NCBI RefSeq assembly: GCF_963677195.1
Contig: NZ_OY781918.1
Span: forward strand, 1,104,923-1,168,922
Length of the DNA stretch: 64,000 bases
Origin: an uncultured Marinifilum sp.
GTDB taxonomy: Bacteria; Bacteroidota; Bacteroidia; Bacteroidales; Marinifilaceae
Direction of reading: 5' to 3'
Part shown: positions 1 to 6,574 of the stretch, piece after piece
Position numbering within the stretch: position 1 is the stretch's first letter
Layout of the letters: each line of letters starts with the position of its first letter
Notes under the pieces: generated by a model
What the model was told of the DNA's origin: nothing
The model's input: the letters and a program-made list of their open reading frames with translations, nothing else
The model's database searches: none
Program-made: the position numbers and the translations under genes

Positions 1-1
1 T

Positions 2-550
2 GCCGATATCATGAAAGGAATGGGGAAATCTATGGAAACCCTTGCCGGATATTATGTACTTGTATTTTTTGCTGCACAATTCGTGGCTTATTTTAAATGG
101 TCGAACTTAGGCGTTATAATGGCTATTAAAGGTGCAGGAGTGCTTATGGCTTCTGATATAGGAATGATTCCATTAATGATATTGTTCGTGTTTTTATCGG
201 CGATAATAAATATGCTAATGGGATCGGCATCGGCTAAGTGGGCAATTATGGCACCAATTTTTATTCCAATGTTTATGCTTATGGGGTATTCTCCTGAGTT
301 GTCGCAAGTGGTTTACCGTATTGGAGATTCGGTAACTAACGTTATTTCTCCAATGATGAGTTTCTTTGCGCTGATTATTGCTTACGTACAAAAATATGAT
401 AAGAAATCGGGTATAGGAACTATTATTGCTACCATGTTGCCCTATTCGGTTGCTTTCTTTTTGGTGTGGGTGATACTTTTAATGATATGGATACTTTTAG
501 GATTACCACTAGGGCCAGGAGCTGTTTTGGAATACAGCATACCACAATAA
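2..550 (+). CDS. AbgT-family transporter, C-terminal part (cut by window edge)
   Basis: The reading frame is open from the first bases of the window to a TAA at 548-550, so only the C-terminal ~182 residues are seen. They are very hydrophobic, with about five membrane segments, and contain the polar stretch [13 protein letters not shown] and [16 protein letters not shown], which are typical of the AbgT family (p-aminobenzoyl-glutamate transporters; several members act as antimetabolite exporters). By family knowledge it would sit in the inner membrane and be driven by ion gradients; the substrate cannot be told from this fragment. A Rho-independent terminator follows at once, so it is the last gene of its transcript. 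The family call is fairly secure, the substrate is not. Confidence 0.85.
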   Translation, partial: ADIMKGMGKSMETLAGYYVLVFFAAQFVAYFKWSNLGVIMAIKGAGVLMASDIGMIPLMILFVFLSAIINMLMGSASAKWAIMAPIFIPMFMLMGYSPELSQVVYRIGDSVTNVISPMMSFFALIIAYVQKYDKKSGIGTIIATMLPYSVAFFLVWVILLMIWILLGLPLGPGAVLEYSIPQ

Positions 551-603
551 AAAATCATAAAATTATTTCGCGATGTAAAAATTTAATTCGATGTAAAAAT
601 ATG

Positions 604-652
604 AATCTCAGTACATGCAGGAACTATAGCTTGTTGTACTGAGATTTTTTTT
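604..652 (+). terminator. Rho-independent terminator after the AbgT gene
   Basis: A perfect 12-base stem (604-615 with 635-646) with a 19-base loop is followed by a run of T. It closes the AbgT transcript and isolates it from the tRNA promoter downstream. Confidence 0.85.
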
Positions 653-672
653 GAAAAAAATGTAGGTTTTGT

Positions 673-703
673 TTTGCGAGAATGAAACAAAGATCTATAT
701 TTG
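673..703 (+). promoter_or_regulatory. Bacteroidota promoter of tRNA-Leu
   Basis: TTTG at 673-676, a 19-base spacer, then TATATTTG at 696-703: an exact match to the Bacteroidota -33/-7 consensus. The expected start is about 13 bases before the mature tRNA. Confidence 0.8.
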
Positions 704-722
704 CATCGCATTCAAAAGCAAT

Positions 723-804
723 GCCCAGGTGGCGGAATTGGTAGACGCGCTGGTCTCAAACACCAGTGGGGCAACCCGTGCCGGTTCGATCCCGGCCCTG
801 GGTA
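723..804 (+). tRNA. tRNA-Leu (anticodon CAA)
   Basis: An 82-base class II tRNA with a long variable arm. The acceptor 5' strand GCCCAGG pairs with CCTGGGT (one G-U at 1-72). The anticodon stem CTGGT/ACCAG encloses the loop CTCAAAC, giving anticodon CAA, which reads UUG. The T arm is GCCGG-TTCGATC-CCGGC. The discriminator is A and no CCA is encoded (ACAA follows). RHS remnants begin about 200 bases downstream, so the tRNA could mark the edge of an accessory patch, but no attachment-site duplication of the tRNA end was seen. Confidence 0.96.
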
Positions 805-874
805 CAAAAAGATCCTTTCGATATTTTCGAGGGGATTTTTTTATGTAATCAAATTCAAGGTGAGAATTGTTGGG

Positions 875-1005
875 GGTAATGCTTCAAATTTACTGACTTC
901 GTAAATTTTAAATGTAAGGTGTAGATATTCAGCATTGAAATAAAAAATAACTAGAAAAACGAGGTGTATAATGTATCGCTCGTTTTAATTTTAAGCTCTT
1001 AAAAC
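875..1005 (+). repeat. 131-base direct repeat, copy 1 (contains terminator hairpin)
   Basis: This block from GGTAATGCTTCAAATTTACTG to CTCTTAAAAC recurs at 3448-3579 with substitutions. Near its end lies a palindrome (ACGAG...CTCGT, about 954-982) flanked by A and T runs, which could terminate in both directions. Copy 1 is joined directly to the truncated RHS reading frame. The same block follows an RHS scrap at copy 2, so it is probably the normal 3' flank of RHS genes in this genome, copied by recombination. Confidence 0.75.
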
Positions 1006-2529
1006 CCCGATACCCTAAGCGTAACCGGACAAGGCAAAATAGTAAACCAATACCTTGCCGATGGAACACTACTGCGCCGTAGTTTCTTAGATGAAGACGA
1101 CAACGAAATAAAACGAATTGATTACCAGGGCGAATTCCTTTTTGTAAACGGGCAACTTGACAAGGTGTTTACCGAAGAAGGTTATTATGAGCTAAATACA
1201 GCCACCAAAACCAAGAAGAGTGACTATGGCACTTACTACTATACGCTAAAAGATCACTTGGGCCACACCCGTGTGATAGTTGACGAAGAGGAAAATGTTA
1301 TTCAGGAAACTGCATATTACCCTTATGGAGGAATAATTGCAGGATTAAGTAGCAAAACAAAATTTAATTACCTTTATACAGGTAAGGAGTTCATTGACAG
1401 TTTAGGTGTGTTTGCCTGTCCCGATTTTTTTCGGGAGTACGATCATCACGCCAGGTATTACGACCCCGAAATAGGCCGTTGGTTTGCTATTGATCCTGCA
1501 TTACAGGCAGCTTCACCATATATGGCCATGGGGAATAACCCTATGATGATGGTGGATGAGGATGGGGAGTTCGCTATTTTTGCAGCTTTGGCAGTTGGAG
1601 CTTTAATAGGTGCTGGAAGCTACACAGCCAGTATTGCCTTTAGCAAAGGAGGTTTTGACAATTGGAATTGGGGAGGATTCTTTCAGTCGGCAGGATTGGG
1701 AGCAGTTTCGGGAGTTGCGACAGGTGGAATAGGTGAGATTTTTGGAGGCTTAGGAGGATCTGTCGTAAATGGAGTATCAACAAATTCACTGGGAACACAA
1801 ATTTTAAATGAAACAGGACGAGCTTTGGCTCATGGTGTTGCTCAAGGTGGATTAGGAGCCATACAGGGGGATAATTTCTTTAATGGTTTTGCTAGTGGAG
1901 GTTTAGGTTCAATAGCTGGTAGTGGTTTTCAAACATTTGGAGGAGATTTTGCCAAAAGTATTGAAGGAGGTACAGCATTTAGTGCCGTTTCAGGAGGTAT
2001 TGGAGCTGAACTTTCTGGTGGTAACTTCTGGCGAGGTGCAGGGCAAGGAGCTACAGTTGCTTTGTTGAATCATTATATGAAACCATTACAACAGAGGTTG
2101 GAGCGTCCGTCAAAAGTTAACTTGAAAAAGAATCCTGTTCGTGGGTTAAAAAGGTGGATGAGATATATTAACCGCTATAAAGGTGTAGATCCTACAACAG
2201 GTAGAACTTTCAATCTGTCGGATATGGTAAATGCCAGTACAGTTCCTAAAAGATTTTGGTTTTGGGAAATGTATGGAAATCAGACCGATATTAGTGGAGT
2301 TGCAAATGGTGTACAGTGGCAAATAAAAGATAGCAGCATTAGTCCTTCAAGTACTAATAACATAACTCGTATAGGTACGCCATCTAGAGAAACTAAATAT
2401 TCGCCAATGATTATTAGAGCTTATCGTTTTCAGACGATTGGAGTTTTTAGTTTAATGTTTTCAGACTACTCTACCTATCTTAATTATTGCAATTATATTG
2501 GAATAGAACCTAAATATGAAATGCCATGA
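1006..2529 (+). CDS. RHS core end with variable C-terminal toxin-type domain, 5'-truncated
   Basis: The frame is open from just after a TAA at 1000-1002 and reads NPDTLSVTGQGKIVNQYLADG before any good start; the only in-frame early start is a GTG at 1165, so the long RHS N-terminus is missing. The RHS-associated core signature (KEFIDSLG, then YDHHARYYDPEIGRW) lies around 1385-1485. It is followed by a glycine-rich hydrophobic pretoxin region (about 1560-2070) and a unique ~150-residue C-terminus that I do not recognise. In polymorphic toxin systems the domain after the core is the effector, and the next gene gives immunity. Here the next gene overlaps by four bases (ATGA). It is probably a displaced (orphan) C-terminal cassette; whether it is translated is unclear. 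Confidence 0.75.
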   Translation, partial: PDTLSVTGQGKIVNQYLADGTLLRRSFLDEDDNEIKRIDYQGEFLFVNGQLDKVFTEEGYYELNTATKTKKSDYGTYYYTLKDHLGHTRVIVDEEENVIQETAYYPYGGIIAGLSSKTKFNYLYTGKEFIDSLGVFACPDFFREYDHHARYYDPEIGRWFAIDPALQAASPYMAMGNNPMMMVDEDGEFAIFAALAVGALIGAGSYTASIAFSKGGFDNWNWGGFFQSAGLGAVSGVATGGIGEIFGGLGGSVVNGVSTNSLGTQILNETGRALAHGVAQGGLGAIQGDNFFNGFASGGLGSIAGSGFQTFGGDFAKSIEGGTAFSAVSGGIGAELSGGNFWRGAGQGATVALLNHYMKPLQQRLERPSKVNLKKNPVRGLKRWMRYINRYKGVDPTTGRTFNLSDMVNASTVPKRFWFWEMYGNQTDISGVANGVQWQIKDSSISPSSTNNITRIGTPSRETKYSPMIIRAYRFQTIGVFSLMFSDYSTYLNYCNYIGIEPKYEMP

Positions 2530-3158
2530 GAAATACCATAATGTACATCATGATATTGTCCGTAACTATGTCATGCACACAAAAATCTAAATTGAAAAAC
2601 GATATTAACAAAATAATAGAAATAAATTCATCGATAAGAAATTATAAAACTGAGATTTTAAAGATGTGTAAGAATGGAAAGGTTGCTGTTTGTGATGAAT
2701 CTATGTCTGGAAATATGGAGTTTTACACTATTTCCTATGAGTTTGAAAAATCTGATACAACAATTGCAATAGTGTATAAATGTAGAGAATATAACTGTCG
2801 TAAATACTATGGTAATTGTAACGTTGTTAAACAATACGATATAGGAAATTTAAAGCATGAAGTATGTCTATTTAATAATGATACATTATATCATTATACA
2901 ACTGTTTTGTGTGATAAAGCGCCACGTTTTTTTATTGATTATCAGTTTAAAACAGGAAAATACTATTACATGTTTACATGCAATAGCAGTTCTTTATCAG
3001 AAGGACAGTATATTTATTTCATGCTACATATCGATTCTTTAATTAATGTAAAGGGGAATACACTACCTGAACTTCCAAGCATTGATACTATTTCTTTGCA
3101 AGAATTTAGAGAAAGTGGAAAAATGTTAAAAATATCTGTTGCTAATCCTTTTTTATGA
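2526..3158 (+). CDS. Putative lipoprotein, candidate immunity partner of the RHS cassette
   Basis: A 210-residue protein with a short hydrophobic N-terminus ending in a lipobox-like SVTMSC, so it is probably lipidated and held in the periplasm or outer membrane. The rest is rich in Cys, Tyr and Asn and matches no family that I recognise. Its ATG overlaps the stop of the RHS cassette (ATGA), which indicates translational coupling and the toxin-then-immunity order usual in polymorphic toxin loci. Immunity function is inferred from position only. An extracytoplasmic immunity protein would suggest a toxin active on the envelope or in the periplasm. The A+T content is even higher than that of the neighbouring housekeeping genes, in line with an accessory origin. 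Confidence 0.65.
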   Translation: MRNTIMYIMILSVTMSCTQKSKLKNDINKIIEINSSIRNYKTEILKMCKNGKVAVCDESMSGNMEFYTISYEFEKSDTTIAIVYKCREYNCRKYYGNCNVVKQYDIGNLKHEVCLFNNDTLYHYTTVLCDKAPRFFIDYQFKTGKYYYMFTCNSSSLSEGQYIYFMLHIDSLINVKGNTLPELPSIDTISLQEFRESGKMLKISVANPFL

Positions 3159-3397
3159 AATAGATATCGTTCAAAATAGTGTGTCTTAAAAAAGAGCATG
3201 TTCAAAAAAGCATTTAATTTGTATTGACCAAAACACAATTAAAAAAGATTAATAAACATGCAATTATAAAAGAAACAAACAGAAGAAGTATTAAGCAAAT
3301 ATTTAGAGAAAGAAAATTGAAAAATATAATAAGTTAATATTCAGCAGGAAAATTAAATAAATATAAAGAAAAATAAGCGGTACAATGTATCGTTTAT

Positions 3398-3447
3398 AAA
3401 GAGTTCCTTGACAGTTTTGGTTTGAACTGGTACGATCACCACGCACG
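3398..3447 (+). pseudogene. RHS core scrap
   Basis: The frame reads KEFLDSFGLNWYDHHAR, the same core motif as in the intact cassette (KEFIDSLG...YDHHAR), and is then cut by the start of the second 131-base repeat. A partial copy of the repeat's hairpin (GCGGTACAATGTATCGT) sits just upstream at about 3377-3393, so this scrap is itself a recombination product. Confidence 0.65.
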
Positions 3448-3579
3448 GGTAATGCTTCAAATTTACTGATTTTAGGGATTGTAATTGTAAAGTATTGGTA
3501 TTCAATACTGAAATAAGAAAATAATTAGAAAAACGAGTGGTACAATGTACCGCTCGTTTTATTTTTAGGCTCTTAAAAC
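3448..3579 (+). repeat. 131-base direct repeat, copy 2
   Basis: Second copy of the block at 875-1005, 132 bases long, with the hairpin ACGAGTGGTAC/GTACCGCTCGT and flanking A and T runs. It begins exactly where the RHS core scrap stops and ends where an inverted-repeat element starts. Confidence 0.75.
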
Positions 3580-3583
3580 GGCT

Positions 3584-3657
3584 AATACCGATTATTAATT
3601 TGTACGAAGCATTTGTGCGCTTTGCTTCCAATGCTTAACAAATTATATATCGGCATT
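3584..3657. repeat. Inverted-repeat element, copy 1 (74 bases)
   Basis: Arms 3584-3613 and 3630-3657 form an imperfect ~28-base inverted repeat with tips AATACCGAT and ATCGGCATT. Two elements of like size and tips lie at 11525-11596 and 53615-53692. There is no open frame inside. It may be a MITE- or REP-like element, or a large transcribed hairpin. Confidence 0.6.
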
Positions 3658-3749
3658 ATACTTGATTAATTACAGCTGAAAATAGCTTTTTTATAAGAGT
3701 ATAAAATGGAAAGAAACTCGACCTAGTGCATCAAATTGATTGATGGTAA

Positions 3750-3965
3750 AAAATAGTAAATCAATATCTGGCCGATGGAACACTACTAAGAAGAAGTTTC
3801 TTAGATGAAGACAACAATGAAATAAAACGAATTGATTATCAGGGCGAATTTCTCTTTGTAAACGGACAGTTAGATAAAATATTTACCGAGGAAGGATACT
3901 ATGAACCAACTTCGGCTACAAAAACCAAGAAAAGTGATTTTGGAACATATTATTATACCCCTTGA
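3750..3965 (+). pseudogene. RHS fragment, degenerate
   Basis: After a TAA at 3747-3749 the frame reads IVNQYLADGTLLRRSFLDED and on to GTYYYTP, then TGA at 3963-3965. It is a close homologue of 1051-1250 in the larger cassette at both DNA and protein level, but it has no start and stops where the other copy continues into KDHLGHTR. It is a dead piece of a paralogous RHS gene. Confidence 0.75.
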
Positions 3966-3989
3966 TAGTCCGACTTTGTGCTGACTGAT

Positions 3990-4014
3990 GGTGCGAGCGT
4001 CCCTTGCTCGTATC
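3990..4014. repeat. REP-like hairpin at the RHS break point
   Basis: CGAGC (3994-3998) pairs with GCTCG (4006-4010), extended by G-U and A-U pairs. It is the only GC-rich spot nearby and directly follows the break in the RHS fragment. REP palindromes of this kind are mobilised by RAYT transposases in other bacteria; no such gene is in this window. Confidence 0.35.
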
Positions 4015-4154
4015 CATTTTTATAGAAAATAATCACAATTCACTTGCAGTTTAAATTGCCGAAGTAAGAATTTCGAAAGAGACTTAAGTAACTGAAATAA
4101 TTACATTTTCACAATCTTTAACACTTCTTCTCATTTGTTAACCCAAATGTTAGA

Positions 4155-4162
4155 TAGATTTG
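4155..4162 (+). promoter_or_regulatory. -7 box TAGATTTG with overlapping palindrome
   Basis: TAGATTTG matches TAnnTTTG and a TTTG lies 17 bases upstream of it (in CATTTGTTAACC). The palindrome TTTGTAT-C-ATACAAA (4159-4173) overlaps the box and the expected start; the identical palindrome is found at the second copy near 35340. Confidence 0.55.
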
Positions 4163-4167
4163 TATCA

Positions 4168-4258
4168 TACAAAGAGATAGAAATTAGATTAGGTTTTTTC
4201 ATAGAATAATAGATTAGTAGTTTAAATAGATCGCCCAACTTTTTTAGTTGGTTTTTTT
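4168..4258 (+). ncRNA. Candidate small RNA, copy 1
   Basis: A ~90-base unit between a TAnnTTTG promoter and a terminator, with no convincing reading frame on this strand. It shares ordered blocks with the unit at 35243-35335 on the other strand: TTTGTATCATACAAA, GTTTTTTCATAGA, AGATTAG/AGATTTAG and TAAATAG, each followed by a terminator hairpin of different sequence. Conservation of promoter, body and terminator position in two unlinked places suggests a small RNA family, or a mobile leader. I cannot match it to a named family. Confidence 0.5.
4233..4258 (+). terminator. Terminator of candidate small RNA
   Basis: CCAACT (4235-4240) pairs with AGTTGG (4246-4251), followed by seven T. The T run is only on the + side, which fixes the direction of transcription. 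Confidence 0.7.
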
Positions 4259-4411
4259 ATTTTTAGGCTATTGTGTTTTTATTGCTAATTGGCTCTTTTT
4301 CTTGTTATACTTCGAGATATTTAATTTACATTACTTCTTTTTTAAAGTTTTTTCTCTCTACTATTCTCGAATTATTTTATTTAATATTAGGTGTAAGGTA
4401 AACATATTTTG

Positions 4412-4419
4412 TAGATTTG
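4412..4419 (+). promoter_or_regulatory. -7 box TAGATTTG of the 4467 gene
   Basis: An exact TAnnTTTG match 48 bases before the start codon. No clean -33 TTTG at the usual distance was seen. Confidence 0.45.
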
Positions 4420-4466
4420 TGTAGAAGCGCATTGTTTAAGCTTTATTAAATTTAAAATCTATAATC

Positions 4467-4913
4467 ATGAAAAAATCTATTGTTATACTTTTGGTTTTGA
4501 TTGGATTCTCTCTTAGTGCACAAAATACAAAGCTTGAAGTACTAAAAGCTTTTGTTGCAGGAAGCATTAATTTTAACGACGAATTTGCAGATCTTGGTCA
4601 GCCTATTTCTACAATTAATAAATTAGCAGAGCAGCAGGCCGATAAAACAGTTGAGTTGAATAAAGAAAATATAAAGGAAACTTTAGACTTAGCTAAAACT
4701 TATAAAACTTGTATCATAACAGTTGGGAATCATACTCTTGTAAAAATTACCAATTTTAACGATTGCAGTCCTAGTGGAGCCTGGGGTACATGTATGCCAA
4801 TGGGAAAAGGCTATGTGCAAAAATCTGGTATTTTAAACGAGAAGAATGGCTATATTAAGAATATTATTGGTCGTCCGGCTTCGCAAAATATAAAAGCATA
4901 TCTTTTTAAGTAA
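4467..4913 (+). CDS. Secreted protein of unknown function
   Basis: 148 residues with a clear signal peptide (MKKSIVILLVLIGFSLSAQ, cleavage after SAQ likely). The mature part has two Cys in ITNFNDCSPSGAWGTCMPMG that could form a disulphide, and a preceding Cys in TYKTCIITV. I do not recognise the family. It has its own TAGATTTG promoter and ends in a shared terminator with the convergent PorP gene, so it is probably monocistronic. It lies between the RHS patch and the T9SS pair; nothing ties it to either. Confidence 0.8.
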   Translation: MKKSIVILLVLIGFSLSAQNTKLEVLKAFVAGSINFNDEFADLGQPISTINKLAEQQADKTVELNKENIKETLDLAKTYKTCIITVGNHTLVKITNFNDCSPSGAWGTCMPMGKGYVQKSGILNEKNGYIKNIIGRPASQNIKAYLFK

Positions 4914-4931
4914 TAGCTTAAGAAATTTAAA

Positions 4932-4964
4932 AATCCCCGATTTGTATTAAACAGTTCGGGGATT
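4932..4964. terminator. Bidirectional terminator
   Basis: AATCCCCGA (4932-4940) pairs with TCGGGGATT (4956-4964) between two convergent genes. Confidence 0.75.
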
Positions 4965-4975
4965 GTTGTATATCA

Positions 4976-6562
4976 TTATTGATAGGAATAAATTTCGAAG
5001 GTAACCCGCCTGTTGCTGGCCCTGCTTTTGTTGTCGGTATTTGCCACCACAGGAAGTGATTCACCATGCGGAATTATAATTACCCGGTTATCGGGTACAC
5101 CATTTAAAATCAGATAATTTTTTACAGTAATAAGTCTTTTATGTGCAAGCTCAATATTCGATTGCTTAGATCCAATATCGTCGGTATGGCCATGCATTTT
5201 TAAAATATACGATTCATCCATAAGCATCATTTTAATAACTGTTACCAGCTTTCGTCGGGAGTATTCTGTTAGTTGATATTTTCCGAATGCAAAATAAATA
5301 TTCTCCAGATTATCTTCCATTTGTATTCGTTCCTCTTTTTGTTCCGGACAACCTTTATTTGCTGCAATACCAGGTGTTTCGGGGCATAAATCTTCACTGT
5401 CTACTACGCCATCGTTATCAGAATCGACAGGGCATCCGTACTTGTTTACGATATAGTATGGAGGAGTGTTTGGGCATTCATCAATAGTATCAGGCACACC
5501 ATCTCTGTCTTTATCGGTAAGTTTATCGCTTTTTTCCATCTGTTCCAATTGATGGCGCAATTGATCTATTTTTTTGTACTTCTCGGCCAGCAAGGTTTTA
5601 AGAACGCTTAAGTCGTTGTTTAAAATACGATCTGGCTCTTTTCTGCTTTTCTTTTTTAGTTTATATCCGATAAGAAATTCGTGATTATTCGACGCATATC
5701 TTCCCGATTCCTGAATTCCGATATCATAAGAATATCCAAGAGTAAAATTTTGTAAGAACTGAATGCCTGCATTTAAACCAATTGAATAATTATCGCGATA
5801 GCTTAAACTAAACCAGGCTTTATCGGCAAGATTAGCAATTACATTTACATCGTACTGAAAAGGTGAATTGTTGGCATATCGTAGCATAAGGTAGGGAGTT
5901 ATGCTAAGGTCTTTTACCTGTTTAATAGGGAATTTGTACGCTCCACTAAGCATTGCGTGTCTAACCAATTTATACGACGATTGTTGATTATTGCTACTGC
6001 CATTAACCGAGTTGTTTAATAACTGTGGTATTGTAAGGCCAATCATAAGGTTTTTATGGGTGTAATAGAATCCCATATTAGCCATAAATTCGGTGCTTTT
6101 ATAATCGGTATTCATAAGGTAGGCATCGTCGGGATTTGCTACTATTTCATTCATTTTAAGTCTAAAATCGGAAATACCAGCCGATAGTCCTAAACGTAAA
6201 TAATGATTCGTAGAAAGCTCTATTTGATAGGAGTAGCTTAAACTTGCCTGTGTGTTATTAAAAATACCAATATCGTCGTTGGTAAGATTAAATCCGGCTC
6301 CGTATTTGGCATCTTTTAAGGCCGCATCGGCAGTAAACAAATGTGTTACCTGTCCGCCATCGAAACCCGAAAACTTCTGATTTCTTAGCAAATAAGCATT
6401 AAATAATCCATTTGCTCCTGCTGCCGCAGGATTATAAAAAGTAGGATTAATGTAATACTGATCAATTAAGGGAACTTGCTGAGCTTTTGCTGTTTTACAA
6501 TTACAAGCTAAAAATAAAATCAGGCAAATTATAATGTTTTTTCTTGTGTAGAACTTCTTCAT
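4976..6562 (-). CDS. PorP/SprF-type outer-membrane protein fused to an OmpA domain
   Basis: 528 residues. A signal peptide (cleavage near KTAKAQ) is followed by a PorP/SprF domain (about 29-305: DQYYINPTFYNPAAAG, then repeated beta strands), a coiled linker (about 320-345), calcium-binding thrombospondin type 3-like repeats (DKDRDGVPDTIDECP and DSDNDGVVDSEDLCP), and a C-terminal OmpA peptidoglycan-binding domain (GHTDDIGSKQSNIELAHKR). PorP/SprF proteins are outer-membrane partners of type IX secretion cargo with type B C-terminal domains. The upstream gene, 12 bases away on the same strand, encodes such a cargo, so the two form an operon in which this protein probably anchors or receives the cargo. 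The OmpA domain would tie the complex to the cell wall. Confidence 0.9.
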   Translation of the reverse strand: MKKFYTRKNIIICLILFLACNCKTAKAQQVPLIDQYYINPTFYNPAAAGANGLFNAYLLRNQKFSGFDGGQVTHLFTADAALKDAKYGAGFNLTNDDIGIFNNTQASLSYSYQIELSTNHYLRLGLSAGISDFRLKMNEIVANPDDAYLMNTDYKSTEFMANMGFYYTHKNLMIGLTIPQLLNNSVNGSSNNQQSSYKLVRHAMLSGAYKFPIKQVKDLSITPYLMLRYANNSPFQYDVNVIANLADKAWFSLSYRDNYSIGLNAGIQFLQNFTLGYSYDIGIQESGRYASNNHEFLIGYKLKKKSRKEPDRILNNDLSVLKTLLAEKYKKIDQLRHQLEQMEKSDKLTDKDRDGVPDTIDECPNTPPYYIVNKYGCPVDSDNDGVVDSEDLCPETPGIAANKGCPEQKEERIQMEDNLENIYFAFGKYQLTEYSRRKLVTVIKMMLMDESYILKMHGHTDDIGSKQSNIELAHKRLITVKNYLILNGVPDNRVIIIPHGESLPVVANTDNKSRASNRRVTFEIYSYQ

Positions 6563-6574
6563 TCAACTATTATA

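Noticed and set aside
723..804. tRNA-Leu as the attachment site of an integrated island
   Set aside because: No copy of the tRNA 3' end was found downstream and no integrase gene lies in the window.
701..904. A 67-codon open frame across the tRNA-Leu
   Set aside because: It reads through the tRNA itself; the tRNA structure is complete and explains the sequence.
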